Source of the DNA: Pseudomonas pisciculturae
Lineage (GTDB): Bacteria > Pseudomonadota > Gammaproteobacteria > Pseudomonadales > Pseudomonadaceae
Assembly: GCF_015461805.1 (NCBI RefSeq)
Contig: NZ_JACVZE010000001.1
Span: forward strand, 186,001 to 250,000
Direction of reading: 5' to 3'
Length of the DNA stretch: 64,000 nt
This document shows positions 38,171-49,463 of the stretch, in pieces (positions within the stretch are counted from its first letter, which is position 1; the number at the start of each line of letters is the position of its first letter). Position numbers and translations under genes: made by a program. The notes beneath the pieces are model-generated. The model saw only the letters and a list, made by a program, of their open reading frames with translations, did not search any database and was not told the DNA's origin.

Positions 38171-38476
38171 TTAGCGGCCGGTGCCCTGGAGAAGGCTCTG
38201 CTGCTTTTCCTTATGCTTTTTAAGTTGGCGGTCAAGCTTGTCAGTCAAGGCATCGATTGATGCATACATGTCTTCATGCTCGGCATTGGCGACTATTTCG
38301 CCACCAGGAATCTGTAGGGTCGCTTCGATTTTCTGCTGAAGCTTATCGACCTTCATGATCACTTGCACATTGGTGATCTTGTCAAAATGACCCTCAAGCC
38401 GTTTCAGCTTCTGCTCAACGTATTCGCGCAGGGGAGGGGTGACTTCTACATGGTGTCCACTGATGTTGACTTGCAT
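38171..38476 (-). CDS. hpf: ribosome hibernation promoting factor
   Basis: Short-form (101-residue) HPF/YfiA protein that binds the 30S decoding region and helps form inactive 100S ribosomes. The beta-alpha fold and the pattern MQVNISGHHVEVTPPLREYVEQKL are typical, with a basic C-terminal tail. The ATG at 38476, preceded by AGGAG, was preferred to an earlier in-frame codon. It lies 75 bases after rpoN. Confidence 0.95.
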   Translation of the reverse strand: MQVNISGHHVEVTPPLREYVEQKLKRLEGHFDKITNVQVIMKVDKLQQKIEATLQIPGGEIVANAEHEDMYASIDALTDKLDRQLKKHKEKQQSLLQGTGR

Positions 38477-38551
38477 ACAGCTTCTCCTTCGTTGCCAGTG
38501 CATAAAGCGGTGGGCAGAAATACCCACCACTGGAACGCTGTGGCCCGCCCG

Positions 38552-40045
38552 TCACATCAAACGCTTACGCTCGCTGGAAGGCGCGATCCCAAGGGATTCG
38601 CGGTACTTGGCGACGGTTCGACGGGCGACCTGAATGCCTTGTGCCTCCAGTAAACCAGCGATCTTACTGTCACTCAATGGCTTTTTCTGATTTTCAGCGG
38701 CAACCAGTTTTTTGATGATCGCGCGGATCGCCGTAGACGAGCATTCGCCGCCTTCAGAGGTGCTGACATGGCTGGAGAAAAAGTATTTCAGTTCATATAT
38801 GCCCCGTGGGGTGTGCATGAACTTTTGCGTGGTCACCCGCGAAATCGTCGATTCGTGCATACCCACCGCCTCGGCGATGTCATGCAGAACCAAGGGTTTC
38901 ATCGCTTCGTCGCCGTACTCCAGGAAGCCGCGCTGATGCTCGACAATCTGGGTGGCCACTTTCATCAGGGTTTCGTTGCGGCTTTGCAGGCTCTTGATGA
39001 ACCAGCGCGCCTCCTGCAACTGATTGCGCATGAAGGTGTTGTCGGCGCTGGTGTCGGCGCGGCGTACAAAACCTGCGTATTGCGGGTTGACCCGCAGGCG
39101 CGGTACCGATTCCTGGTTCAGCTCCACCAGCCAGCGCTCGTTGTCCTTGCGCACGATCACGTCGGGGACGACGTATTCGGCTTCGCTCGATTCGATCTGT
39201 GAGCCGGGGCGCGGGTTGAGGCTCTGCACCAGCTCGATGACCTGGCGCAGGTCGTCTTCCTTGAGCTTCATGCGGCGCATCAATTGGCTGTAGTCGCGGC
39301 TGCCCAACAGGTCGATGTAGTCGGTGACCAGGCGCTGGGCTTCGGCGAGCCATGGGGTCTTGGCAGGCAGTTGGCGCAATTGCAGCAACAGGCATTCGCT
39401 GAGGCTGCGGGCGCCGATGCCGGCGGGCTCGAACTGCTGGATGCGGTGCAGGACGGCTTCGATTTCGTCCAGCTCAATGTCCAGCTCCGGGTCGAACGCC
39501 TCGAGGATTTCCTCAAGGGTTTCATCCAGGTAGCCCTGGTTGTTGATGCAGTCGATCAGGGTCACGGCGATCAGGCGATCGGTGTCCGACATCGGTGCAA
39601 GGTTCAGTTGCCACAAAAGATGGCTTTGCAGGCTCTCGCCGGCGGAGGTGCGGGTGGTGAAGTCCCACTCGTCATCGTCATTGCTGGGCAGGCTGCTGGC
39701 GCTGGTCTGGTAGACGTCTTCCCAGGCGGTGTCGACGGGAAGCTCGTTGGGAATGCGTTCGTTCCATTCGCCTTCCTCAAGGTTGTCCACCGTAGGGGCG
39801 GTTTCCTGATAGGAGGGTTCCTGCACGTCAGAATTGGGTTTTTGCTCGATGTTGTCGGCCAGTGGGTCTGCATTGTCGAAGTCGTCGCCTTCTTCCTGGC
39901 GTTCGAGCATCGGATTGGACTCAAGGGCTTCCTGGATCTCCTGTTGCAGGTCCAGTGTCGACAATTGGAGCAGGCGGATGGCCTGTTGCAGCTGCGGTGT
40001 CATCGTCAGCTGCTGGCCCATTCTCAGGACTAGCGATGGTTTCAT
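38552..40045 (-). CDS. rpoN: RNA polymerase sigma-54 factor
   Basis: Alternative sigma factor for nitrogen, motility and carbon-use promoters that need enhancer-binding ATPases. The 497 residues show Region I ([23 protein letters not shown]), an acidic Region II (about 50-120), the core-binding and helix-turn-helix Region III ([22 protein letters not shown]) and the RpoN box [12 protein letters not shown] near the C-terminus. It lies between lptB and hpf, as in other Pseudomonas. Confidence 0.98.
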   Translation of the reverse strand: MKPSLVLRMGQQLTMTPQLQQAIRLLQLSTLDLQQEIQEALESNPMLERQEEGDDFDNADPLADNIEQKPNSDVQEPSYQETAPTVDNLEEGEWNERIPNELPVDTAWEDVYQTSASSLPSNDDDEWDFTTRTSAGESLQSHLLWQLNLAPMSDTDRLIAVTLIDCINNQGYLDETLEEILEAFDPELDIELDEIEAVLHRIQQFEPAGIGARSLSECLLLQLRQLPAKTPWLAEAQRLVTDYIDLLGSRDYSQLMRRMKLKEDDLRQVIELVQSLNPRPGSQIESSEAEYVVPDVIVRKDNERWLVELNQESVPRLRVNPQYAGFVRRADTSADNTFMRNQLQEARWFIKSLQSRNETLMKVATQIVEHQRGFLEYGDEAMKPLVLHDIAEAVGMHESTISRVTTQKFMHTPRGIYELKYFFSSHVSTSEGGECSSTAIRAIIKKLVAAENQKKPLSDSKIAGLLEAQGIQVARRTVAKYRESLGIAPSSERKRLM

Positions 40046-40230
40046 GGCAGGGGCTTAACACCTTATTCGCCGGCGCAATGCGCCATCCACGACAGGGCGC
40101 GTGAGCGCCAAACATAAGCAAATTATATGCCTGATGTCGGGGGCTTTGCCTAGAGCGCGGTAACAATAAAAATCCGGAGGTTTTCATTGACTCCCGCGCG
40201 TCTTGGCCAGCGGCCGTGACACCACGGTGT

Positions 40231-40955
<725 letters not shown>

Positions 40956-40956
<1 letters not shown>

Positions 40957-41489
40957 TACTCGGCCTTCTTCTTCGGCTGGATAACCATGTCGATGCGCGG
41001 GCGCGGTGCGGTGACCTTGCTGCCATTGGCACGACCGGCGTTCGCGATCTGTTTCACGGTGTCGTAGGTGATCTTTTCACCTTCCGTGGAGTTGCCGTCA
41101 GGGCTGAGTACCTTGGCCTGGTCGATCAGCACAATGCGGTTCTGCTGGGCATGGTACTGGATGGTCTTGCCGTAGCCCTTCATCGGGCCGGCGTCGGTAG
41201 GGGACTGCTTCTGCTCGAAATAAGCCAGGTTGCCCACCGAGGTCACCACGTCAATGTCGCCATTTGGGGCGCGAGTGAGGGTGACCGTGTTGCCAGTGAT
41301 CTTCATCGAGCCCTGGGTGATGATCACGCCGCCGGTATAAGTGGCAACGCCTTGCTTATCATCCAGTTGAGCGTCGTCAGCCGAGATGTGGATCGGCTGC
41401 TGGCTATCGTTCGGCAGAGCCCAGGCGCTCACGCTTCCCAGTGCTGCGCCCAAGCCGAGCAAAATAGGGAGAGTTTTAACGAGCCTCAT
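40956..41489 (-). CDS. lptA: LPS transport periplasmic protein LptA
   Basis: Periplasmic bridge protein that polymerises into a beta-jellyroll channel for LPS between LptC and LptD. The 177 residues include a signal peptide ([18 protein letters not shown]) and the OstA-type repeats [27 protein letters not shown]. It overlaps lptC by 14 bases and lptB by one. Confidence 0.95.
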
Positions 41490-42048
41490 ACTGTCCTCTT
41501 ACGTTCGATAGCAGGTGTATCCTGCTTTCTTTCAAATACGCTTTCATTCCCTTGCCAGTCGATACACCGCCAGCGCCGTCGATTCTAACGTCTTGCTCGG
41601 TCTGCGCATATTGCTTCTGCGGGAATACGGTCATGCGAGTGGTGGTAATCACGGTATTGCGGTTTTTATCGTCAGTACGTGCAACACGTACCGAATCGAT
41701 CAGTTCCACCTCGGTACCGTCCGGGTTGACCTCGCCACGCTTGCTGGTGACGTGCCAGGGGAACTCGGTGCCGCGGTAGATATTCATGTCCGGGTTGGTC
41801 AGCAGGGTCACTTCAGTGGCCTTTACATGCTCGACCTTGTCGGACGTCATTTCGTACTGCAACTTGCCATCGGGCAAAAACTGCACGCTTTTGGCGTTAG
41901 TGGCGTAATAGTCGATAGCGCCTTCGTCAACCTGCGCAACAGGCTGGTCGAGAAAACGCTCCGGGCTGATATTCCAGTAGCCCACCGCCAGGAACAGCGC
42001 GGCGATGACCCCGAATAACAGGAAGTTGCGAATCTTTTTGCTCAGCAT
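41476..42048 (-). CDS. lptC: LPS export protein LptC
   Basis: Membrane-anchored periplasmic protein that takes LPS from LptB2FG and hands it to LptA. The 190 residues have one N-terminal membrane helix (NFLLFGVIAALFLAVGYW) and a jellyroll domain with YYATNAKSVQFLPDGKLQYEMTSDKVEH. It lies 8 bases after kdsC. Confidence 0.94.
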   Translation of the reverse strand: MLSKKIRNFLLFGVIAALFLAVGYWNISPERFLDQPVAQVDEGAIDYYATNAKSVQFLPDGKLQYEMTSDKVEHVKATEVTLLTNPDMNIYRGTEFPWHVTSKRGEVNPDGTEVELIDSVRVARTDDKNRNTVITTTRMTVFPQKQYAQTEQDVRIDGAGGVSTGKGMKAYLKESRIHLLSNVRGQYEAR

Positions 42049-42056
42049 AAAACGCT

Positions 42057-42581
42057 CTATAGGTAGGCGGCGTGGGCCGCTTCAAGGCTGCCTTGGGCGC
42101 GCAGGATCAACTCGCAGAACTCGCGGGCGGCACCTTCGCCGCCACGGGCGGTGGTGATGCCATGGGCGTGCTCGCAAACAAACGCCGCCGCATTGGCAAC
42201 GGCCATACCCAAGCCCACTCGGCGAATCACCGGCAAATCGGGCAGATCATCACCCAAATAGGCAACTTGCTCATAGCTTAGGTTGAGTTGGCCAAGAAGC
42301 TCGTCCAGAACCGCCAGTTTATCCTCGCGGCCCTGATACAGGTGAGGAATCCCCAGGTTTTGTGCGCGGCGTTCCACAACGGGGGTTTTTCTGCCGCTGA
42401 TAATGGCTGTTTGCACGCCCGCTGCCATCAGCATCTTGATGCCTTGGCCGTCGAGGGTGTTGAACGTCTTGAACTCGCTGCCGTCTTCGAGGAAGTAGAG
42501 GCGGCCATCGGTCAATACGCCATCAACGTCGAAAATCGCCAGCTTGATGTTTTTGCCGCGTTGCAGCAGGTCGCCTGTCAT
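42057..42581 (-). CDS. kdsC: 3-deoxy-D-manno-octulosonate 8-phosphate phosphatase
   Basis: HAD-family phosphatase that releases Kdo from Kdo-8-phosphate for LPS inner core. The 174 residues carry the DxD nucleophile motif IFDVDGVLTDG (Asp18, Asp20), IISGRKTPVVERRA and YLGDDLPDLPVI. The C1-type HAD without a large cap fits KdsC. It abuts kdsD directly. Confidence 0.96.
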   Translation of the reverse strand: MTGDLLQRGKNIKLAIFDVDGVLTDGRLYFLEDGSEFKTFNTLDGQGIKMLMAAGVQTAIISGRKTPVVERRAQNLGIPHLYQGREDKLAVLDELLGQLNLSYEQVAYLGDDLPDLPVIRRVGLGMAVANAAAFVCEHAHGITTARGGEGAAREFCELILRAQGSLEAAHAAYL

Positions 42582-43556
42582 TTACATCACTCCCGCACGC
42601 AGCAAGTCGTGCATGTTCAGGGCGCCAATCGGGTGGTCATTGTTATCTACCACCACCAGTGCACCAATTTTGTGGTCTTCCATGATCTTCAATGCTTCGG
42701 CTGCCAGCATTTCAGGGCGTGCAGTCTTGCCATGGGGCGTCATCACCGCGTCGATGGTCGCGGTGTGGATATCGATGGTGCGATCCAGGGTGCGGCGCAG
42801 GTCGCCGTCGGTGAATACCCCGGCGAGGGTGCCATCGGCTTCCAGGATCACGGTCATGCCCAGGCCCTTGCGGGTCATTTCCATGAGCGCGTCTTTGAGC
42901 AGCGTGCCTCGCGAGACGTGGGGCAATTCATCGCCCGAATGCATGACGTTCTCCACTTTCAGCAGCAGGCGGCGGCCCAGTGCGCCACCGGGATGGGAGA
43001 ACGCGAAGTCTTCAGCGGTAAAGCCGCGGGCGTCCAGCAGCGCCACGGCCAGGGCGTCGCCCATGACCAGTGCGGCGGTGGTGGAGGAGGTCGGCGCCAG
43101 GTTCAGCGGGCAGGCCTCGTGGGCCACGTGAACATTGAGGTTCACCTCGGCGGCCTTGGCCAGCGTCGATTCCGGGTTACCGGTCAGGCTGATCATCTTG
43201 ATGCCCAGGCGCTTGATCAGCGGCAGCAGGGTCACGATCTCGTTGGTGGTGCCGGAGTTGGACAGCGCCAGGATGATGTCATCCTTGGTGATCATGCCCA
43301 TGTCGCCGTGGCTGGCTTCGGCCGGGTGTACGAAAAACGCGGTGGTCCCGGTGCTCGCCAGGGTCGCGGCTATCTTGTTGCCGACGTGGCCTGATTTACC
43401 CATGCCCACCACGACAACGCGGCCCTTGCTGGCCAGAATCATCTCGCAGGCGCGCACGAAATCTGCGTCGATATGCGCCAGCAAGCCTTCTACGGCTTCA
43501 AGTTCGAGGCGAATGGTGCGTTGTGCAGATTGAATAAGGTCGCTGGATTGGCTCAT
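42582..43556 (-). CDS. kdsD: D-arabinose 5-phosphate isomerase
   Basis: Makes arabinose 5-phosphate from ribulose 5-phosphate, the first step to Kdo. The 324 residues contain an SIS sugar-isomerase domain (about 40-180, GMGKSGHVGNKIAATLASTG) and two C-terminal CBS domains (about 205-324). The ATG at 43556 gives MSQSSDLIQSAQR; an upstream in-frame codon would add 21 atypical residues. It leads the kdsD-kdsC-lptC-lptA-lptB unit. Confidence 0.95.
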   Translation of the reverse strand: MSQSSDLIQSAQRTIRLELEAVEGLLAHIDADFVRACEMILASKGRVVVVGMGKSGHVGNKIAATLASTGTTAFFVHPAEASHGDMGMITKDDIILALSNSGTTNEIVTLLPLIKRLGIKMISLTGNPESTLAKAAEVNLNVHVAHEACPLNLAPTSSTTAALVMGDALAVALLDARGFTAEDFAFSHPGGALGRRLLLKVENVMHSGDELPHVSRGTLLKDALMEMTRKGLGMTVILEADGTLAGVFTDGDLRRTLDRTIDIHTATIDAVMTPHGKTARPEMLAAEALKIMEDHKIGALVVVDNNDHPIGALNMHDLLRAGVM

Positions 43557-43879
43557 GTCTGAAATCGTATAGCCTGACGAAAAGTCGGCGATTATAGCGG
43601 TAATGATCAATTCACTCACGTAAGTTCGTCAGGAGTTATTCGGCAGGCCTGTGAGATTCCTTAGTCGGGAAACAAAGCCAGTAACATAGCCAGCAACGTT
43701 ATTTCGCTGTCGCGCATCTGAACAAGCGCAGTTCCGGCCTTGGGCGCGTTGTACCAGCAGTGATATAGTTCGCCGCCAGTTCGGTCCGCCCAGCCCATGT
43801 GGCTAGCGATTGCACAAGCATTCAAACGTTTGTCGCAAACGTGGTGTCTGAGTGAGAGGCTGCATCCCAAGGAGTTTAG
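43557..43879. other. divergent intergenic region between kdsD and mlaF
   Basis: 323 bases without a gene. On the plus strand TTGGGC (43740-43745) and TATAGT (43764-43769) form a candidate sigma-70 promoter with an 18-base spacer for the mla operon. CAAACGTTTG at 43823-43832 is a small perfect palindrome followed by another CAAACG. The kdsD promoter should lie in the left part but is not clear. Confidence 0.45.
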
Positions 43880-44689
43880 ATGAGTGCCGATAACGCCTAC
43901 GCGGTCGAGCTGAAGGGACTGACCTTCAAGCGCGGGACGCGCAGCATCTTCAATAACGTCGATATTCGCATTCCCCGCGGCAAGGTCACGGGCATCATGG
44001 GGCCTTCCGGTTGCGGCAAGACCACCCTGTTGCGCCTGATGGGCATGCAATTGCGCCCCAGCGCCGGCGAAGTGTGGGTCAACGGGCAGAACCTGCCGAC
44101 CCTGTCGCGCAGTGACCTGTTCGACGCGCGCAAGCACATGGGTGTGCTGTTCCAGAGCGGTGCGCTGTTCACCGACCTCGATGTTTTCGAAAACGTCGCC
44201 TTCCCGCTGCGGGTGCATACCCAGCTGTCCGATGAAATGATTCGTGACATTGTGTTGCTGAAACTGCAGGCCGTCGGCCTTCGCGGCGCCATCGACCTGA
44301 TGCCCGATGAGCTCTCCGGCGGCATGAAACGTCGCGTGGCCCTGGCCCGCGCCATTGCCCTCGACCCCCAGATTCTCATGTACGACGAGCCTTTCGTCGG
44401 CCAGGACCCGATTGCTATGGGCGTTCTGGTGCGGCTGATCCGCTTGCTCAACGACGCGTTGGGCATTACCAGCATCGTGGTTTCCCATGATCTTGCAGAA
44501 ACCGCGAGCATTGCCGATTACCTTTATGTAGTCGGTGATGGCCAGGTGCTGGGGCAGGGTACGCCTGAAGAACTGATGAACGCCGATAACCCGCGCATTC
44601 GCCAATTCATGACCGGCGATCCCGATGGCCCTGTGCCGTTTCACTTTCCGGCAACGGATTACCGCTCAGACCTGCTGGGGAAGCGTTGA
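43880..44689 (+). CDS. mlaF: MlaF, ATP-binding protein of the Mla lipid transporter
   Basis: ATPase of the MlaFEDB complex that maintains outer-membrane lipid asymmetry; the homologous P. putida locus is known as ttg2A for solvent tolerance. The 269 residues show Walker A GPSGCGKTT (about 40-48), signature LSGGMKRRVALARA, Walker B ILMYDEPFVGQD and VSHDLAETASIADY. Its stop overlaps the mlaE start (ATGA-type). Confidence 0.96.
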   Translation: MSADNAYAVELKGLTFKRGTRSIFNNVDIRIPRGKVTGIMGPSGCGKTTLLRLMGMQLRPSAGEVWVNGQNLPTLSRSDLFDARKHMGVLFQSGALFTDLDVFENVAFPLRVHTQLSDEMIRDIVLLKLQAVGLRGAIDLMPDELSGGMKRRVALARAIALDPQILMYDEPFVGQDPIAMGVLVRLIRLLNDALGITSIVVSHDLAETASIADYLYVVGDGQVLGQGTPEELMNADNPRIRQFMTGDPDGPVPFHFPATDYRSDLLGKR

Positions 44690-45486
44690 TGCGCAAGACA
44701 TCCATCATCGAGAAGGTTCGCCTTTTCGGTCGCTCGGGCATCGACATTGTTGAGGTGCTGGGCCGTTCGACGATTTTCCTGTTCCATGCCTTGCTCGGTC
44801 GCGGTGGCATCGGCGGCGGCTTCGGCCTGCTGATCAAGCAACTGCACGCAGTGGGCGTGATGTCCCTGGTGATCATCGTGGTCTCTGGGGTTTTCATCGG
44901 CATGGTGTTGGCGTTGCAGGGCTTCAATATCCTCTCCAGCTACGGTTCGGAGCAGGCAGTGGGGCAGATGGTCGCCCTGACCTTGTTGCGTGAACTGGGG
45001 CCGGTGGTCACCGCCTTGCTGTTCGCCGGGCGCGCGGGTTCTGCGTTGACCGCCGAAATCGGCAACATGAAGTCCACCGAACAGCTGTCCAGCCTGGAAA
45101 TGATCGGCGTCGACCCGCTCAAATACATTGTTGCCCCGCGCCTGTGGGCCGGCTTCATTTCCCTGCCACTGCTGGCGATGATCTTCAGCGTGGTCGGTAT
45201 CTGGGGCGGTTCGTGGGTGGCGGTGGACTGGCTGGGCGTCTACGACGGCTCCTACTGGGCCAACATGCAAAACAGCGTGACCTTCACTGGCGACGTGCTC
45301 AACGGCATCATAAAGAGCATCGTCTTCGCTTTTGTCGTCACCTGGATCGCCGTATTCCAAGGCTACGACTGTGAGCCCACCTCAGAAGGGATCAGTCGCG
45401 CCACCACCAAGACCGTTGTGTACGCCTCGCTGGCGGTACTGGGCCTTGACTTCATTTTGACCGCCTTGATGTTTGGAGATTTCTGA
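44689..45486 (+). CDS. mlaE: MlaE, permease of the Mla lipid transporter
   Basis: Inner-membrane permease (265 residues) that forms the phospholipid path with MlaD. It has five or so hydrophobic helices and the MlaE family block GSALTAEIGNMKSTEQLSSLEMIGVDPLKYIVAPR. The ATG at 44689 is used rather than TTG three bases before because it gives the coupled overlap with mlaF. mlaD begins at the shared last base. Confidence 0.95.
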   Translation: MRKTSIIEKVRLFGRSGIDIVEVLGRSTIFLFHALLGRGGIGGGFGLLIKQLHAVGVMSLVIIVVSGVFIGMVLALQGFNILSSYGSEQAVGQMVALTLLRELGPVVTALLFAGRAGSALTAEIGNMKSTEQLSSLEMIGVDPLKYIVAPRLWAGFISLPLLAMIFSVVGIWGGSWVAVDWLGVYDGSYWANMQNSVTFTGDVLNGIIKSIVFAFVVTWIAVFQGYDCEPTSEGISRATTKTVVYASLAVLGLDFILTALMFGDF

Positions 45487-45953
45487 TGCAAAACCGCACT
45501 GTGGAAATCGGTGTCGGCCTTTTCTTGCTGGCTGGCATCCTGGCTTTACTGTTGCTGGCTCTGCGGGTCAGTGGCCTTTCGGCCAGCCCCACCGCCGATA
45601 CTTATAAACTTTATGCGTACTTCGACAATATCGCCGGTTTGACTGTCAGAGCTAAAGTGACCATGGCCGGTGTGACCATTGGCAAAGTCACGGCAATCGA
45701 TCTGGATCGCGACAGCTTCACCGGTCGAGTGACAATGCAACTGGACAAGAAGGTAGATAACCTGCCGACCGACTCCACTGCATCTATCCTCACTGCGGGT
45801 CTGCTGGGCGAGAAGTACATCGGTGTCAGCGTGGGTGGGGAAACAGCCCTGCTCAAGGATGGCTCGACCATCCACGACACGCAGTCGTCGCTGGTGCTTG
45901 AAGACCTGATCGGAAAATTTTTGCTCAATACGGTCAATAAAGACGCCAAATGA
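45486..45953 (+). CDS. mlaD: MlaD, MCE-domain substrate-binding protein
   Basis: Single-pass protein of 155 residues whose hexameric MCE domain forms the periplasmic lipid channel. The N-terminal helix (VGLFLLAGILALLLLALRVSG) is followed by the MCE core YFDNIAGLTVRAKVTMAGVTIGKVTAI and LLGEKYIGVSVGG. It overlaps mlaE by one base. Confidence 0.95.
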   Translation: MQNRTVEIGVGLFLLAGILALLLLALRVSGLSASPTADTYKLYAYFDNIAGLTVRAKVTMAGVTIGKVTAIDLDRDSFTGRVTMQLDKKVDNLPTDSTASILTAGLLGEKYIGVSVGGETALLKDGSTIHDTQSSLVLEDLIGKFLLNTVNKDAK

Positions 45954-45964
45954 GGAATCTGTTC

Positions 45965-46612
45965 ATGATCTCTACCTTGCGACGTGGCCTGCTGGTACTG
46001 CTTGCAGCGTTACCGTTGATGGCCAACGCGGCAGGATCTGCGCACGAACTGGTGCAGGATACGACCAGCAAGATGTTGGCTGACCTGACGGCGAATAAAG
46101 AGCAGTACAAGCAAGACCCAACCAAGTTTTACGATGCGCTGAACACCATTGTCGGCCCGGTGGTCGATGCCGAAGGCATTTCGCGCAGCATCATGACGGT
46201 CAAGTATTCGCGCAAGGCAACCCCTGCGCAGATGCAGACCTTCCAGGAAAACTTCAAGAAAGGCCTGTTCCAGTTCTATGGCAACGCCTTGCTTGAGTAC
46301 AACAACCAAGGTATTACCGTGGCGCCGGCGGGCGACGAGTCCGGTGACCGCACCAGCGTCAATATGAGCGTCAAGGGCAACAACGGCGCCGTGTACCCTG
46401 TGCAGTACACCCTGGAGAAGATCAACGGCGAGTGGAAGCTGCGCAACGTGATCATCAACGGCATCAATATCGGCAAGCTGTTCCGTGACCAGTTCGCCGA
46501 CGCCATGCAGCGCAATGGCAACGACCTGGACAAGACCATCAATGGTTGGGCCGGTGAAGTGGCCAAGGCCAAAGAAGAAACCGACAAAGCTGCCGGGAAG
46601 CCTGCGCAATGA
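45965..46612 (+). CDS. mlaC: MlaC, periplasmic phospholipid-binding protein
   Basis: Soluble shuttle that carries phospholipid between MlaA at the outer membrane and MlaFEDB. The 215 residues begin with a clean signal peptide (MISTLRRGLLVLLAALPLMANA) and contain the Tol-toluene-tolerance pattern. The ATG at 45965 with GAGGAA seven bases upstream is preferred; the ATG at 45950 overlapping the mlaD stop would add MRNLF. It overlaps mlaB by four bases. Confidence 0.94.
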   Translation: MISTLRRGLLVLLAALPLMANAAGSAHELVQDTTSKMLADLTANKEQYKQDPTKFYDALNTIVGPVVDAEGISRSIMTVKYSRKATPAQMQTFQENFKKGLFQFYGNALLEYNNQGITVAPAGDESGDRTSVNMSVKGNNGAVYPVQYTLEKINGEWKLRNVIINGINIGKLFRDQFADAMQRNGNDLDKTINGWAGEVAKAKEETDKAAGKPAQ

Positions 46613-46914
46613 CCGAGTCGGCGGTTCGTCTCGGCGACGCTGGTCAGCTGTACATCAGCGGCGTGCTGGATTACCGCAGCGGCCCGGCCTTGCGCAAGCA
46701 CGGCCAGGCGCTGATCAAGTCCAGCGCTGCGCCTGAGGTGGTGCTGGATTGTTCGGCGGTGACCAAGTCCAGCAGTGTCGGTTTGTCGTTGCTGTTGTGC
46801 TTTATGCGTGATGCACAAGCGGCCAAAAAGCCGGTCAGCATTCGTGCGTTACCCGAAGACATGCGCGAAATTGCCCAGGTTTCCGGCTTGACCGAGCTGT
46901 TGGCGCACCCTTAA
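46609..46914 (+). CDS. mlaB: MlaB, STAS-domain protein
   Basis: Cytoplasmic STAS-domain subunit (101 residues) that binds MlaF and is required for its stability and activity. VVLDCSAVTKSSSVGLSLLLCFMRDA is the STAS core, with Ser/Thr at the position of the anti-sigma-antagonist phosphosite. Last gene of mlaFEDCB, followed by a terminator. Confidence 0.92.
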   Translation: MTESAVRLGDAGQLYISGVLDYRSGPALRKHGQALIKSSAAPEVVLDCSAVTKSSSVGLSLLLCFMRDAQAAKKPVSIRALPEDMREIAQVSGLTELLAHP

Positions 46915-46930
46915 TACACATTATTGGAGA

Positions 46931-46982
46931 GGCCCCCCGTCAGAGTCCTGCTATGCGGGGTTCGCAGGCGCGGGGCTTTTTT
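46931..46982 (+). terminator. terminator after mlaB
   Basis: GGCCCCCCG pairs with CGCGGGGC across a 29-base loop and is followed by five T residues. The stem is strong but the loop long. It separates the mla operon from the bolA gene. Confidence 0.7.
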
Positions 46983-47028
46983 GTATGATGTGCGACCCGT
47001 GCGCACTGGGCGCCGATAGAGGTTGAGC

Positions 47029-48557
<1,529 letters not shown>

Positions 48558-48574
48558 TCTCCGGGGTTGTAATG

Positions 48575-48639
48575 GTGGTGAGAGGGTAAGCTCTCTCACC
48601 ACAGGATTTGTTTAAAATCGAGGCTGTAATGGCCTCGAT
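48575..48639 (+). promoter_or_regulatory. two consecutive stem-loops between murA and hisG
   Basis: GTGGTGAGAG (48575-48584) pairs with CTCTCACCAC (48593-48602), and ATCGAGGC (48617-48624) with GCCTCGAT (48632-48639). Neither is followed by a real T run. They may stabilise the murA 3' end or affect hisG expression; no leader peptide rich in His is visible. Confidence 0.5.
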
Positions 48640-48699
48640 CTGTGTCTGGCGCCGTTTGCGACCGGACAGCAATAGCCTGATGAAGGACTGACGTTTCCC

Positions 48700-49335
48700 A
48701 TGTTGACCATCGCACTGTCCAAGGGCCGCATCCTTGACGACACTTTGCCGCTTCTGGCTGAAGCGGGCATCGTGCCGACCGAGAATCCGGACAAGAGCCG
48801 CAAGCTGATCATCCCCACGACCCAGGACGATGTTCGCCTGTTGATCGTGCGGGCTACCGACGTGCCGACCTATGTTGAACATGGCGCAGCCGACCTGGGC
48901 GTCGCGGGTAAAGACGTGCTGATGGAATACGGCGGCCAGGGCCTGTACGAGCCCCTGGACCTGCGTATCGCCCTGTGCAAACTGATGACCGCCGGCCGTG
49001 TCGGTGATGTCGAGCCCAAAGGCCGCCTGCGCGTAGCCACCAAGTTCGTCAATGTCGCCAAGCGTTACTACGCCGAACAAGGTCGTCAGGTCGACATCAT
49101 CAAGCTGTACGGCTCGATGGAGCTGGCGCCACTGATCGGCCTGGCCGACAAGATCATCGACGTGGTCGACACCGGCAACACCCTGCGTGCCAACGGTCTT
49201 GAGCCACAGGAATTCATTGCTGACATCAGCTCCCGCCTGATCGTCAACAAAGCATCGATGAAGATGCAGCACGCCCGTATCCAGGCGTTGATCGACACCC
49301 TGCGCAAGGCAGTGGAGTCGCGACACCGCGGTTGA
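48700..49335 (+). CDS. hisG: ATP phosphoribosyltransferase, short form
   Basis: First enzyme of histidine biosynthesis. At 211 residues it is the short HisG form, without the C-terminal regulatory domain, and needs HisZ (encoded elsewhere) for activity and feedback control. Motifs include [35 protein letters not shown] and the PRPP-binding [12 protein letters not shown]. First of a hisG-hisD-hisC group. Confidence 0.97.
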   Translation: MLTIALSKGRILDDTLPLLAEAGIVPTENPDKSRKLIIPTTQDDVRLLIVRATDVPTYVEHGAADLGVAGKDVLMEYGGQGLYEPLDLRIALCKLMTAGRVGDVEPKGRLRVATKFVNVAKRYYAEQGRQVDIIKLYGSMELAPLIGLADKIIDVVDTGNTLRANGLEPQEFIADISSRLIVNKASMKMQHARIQALIDTLRKAVESRHRG

Positions 49336-49463
49336 CCTACCCGCGTAGCTGAAAAGCTGCGCCCGTCTATCCGCCTCATAGCCAGAATTCTCAGGTGCCC
49401 AAGCGGAAACGACTGCTAATTTAGGGCGCCTGAGTTTTTGCCATTTCTATTGAGGCCCTCGCT

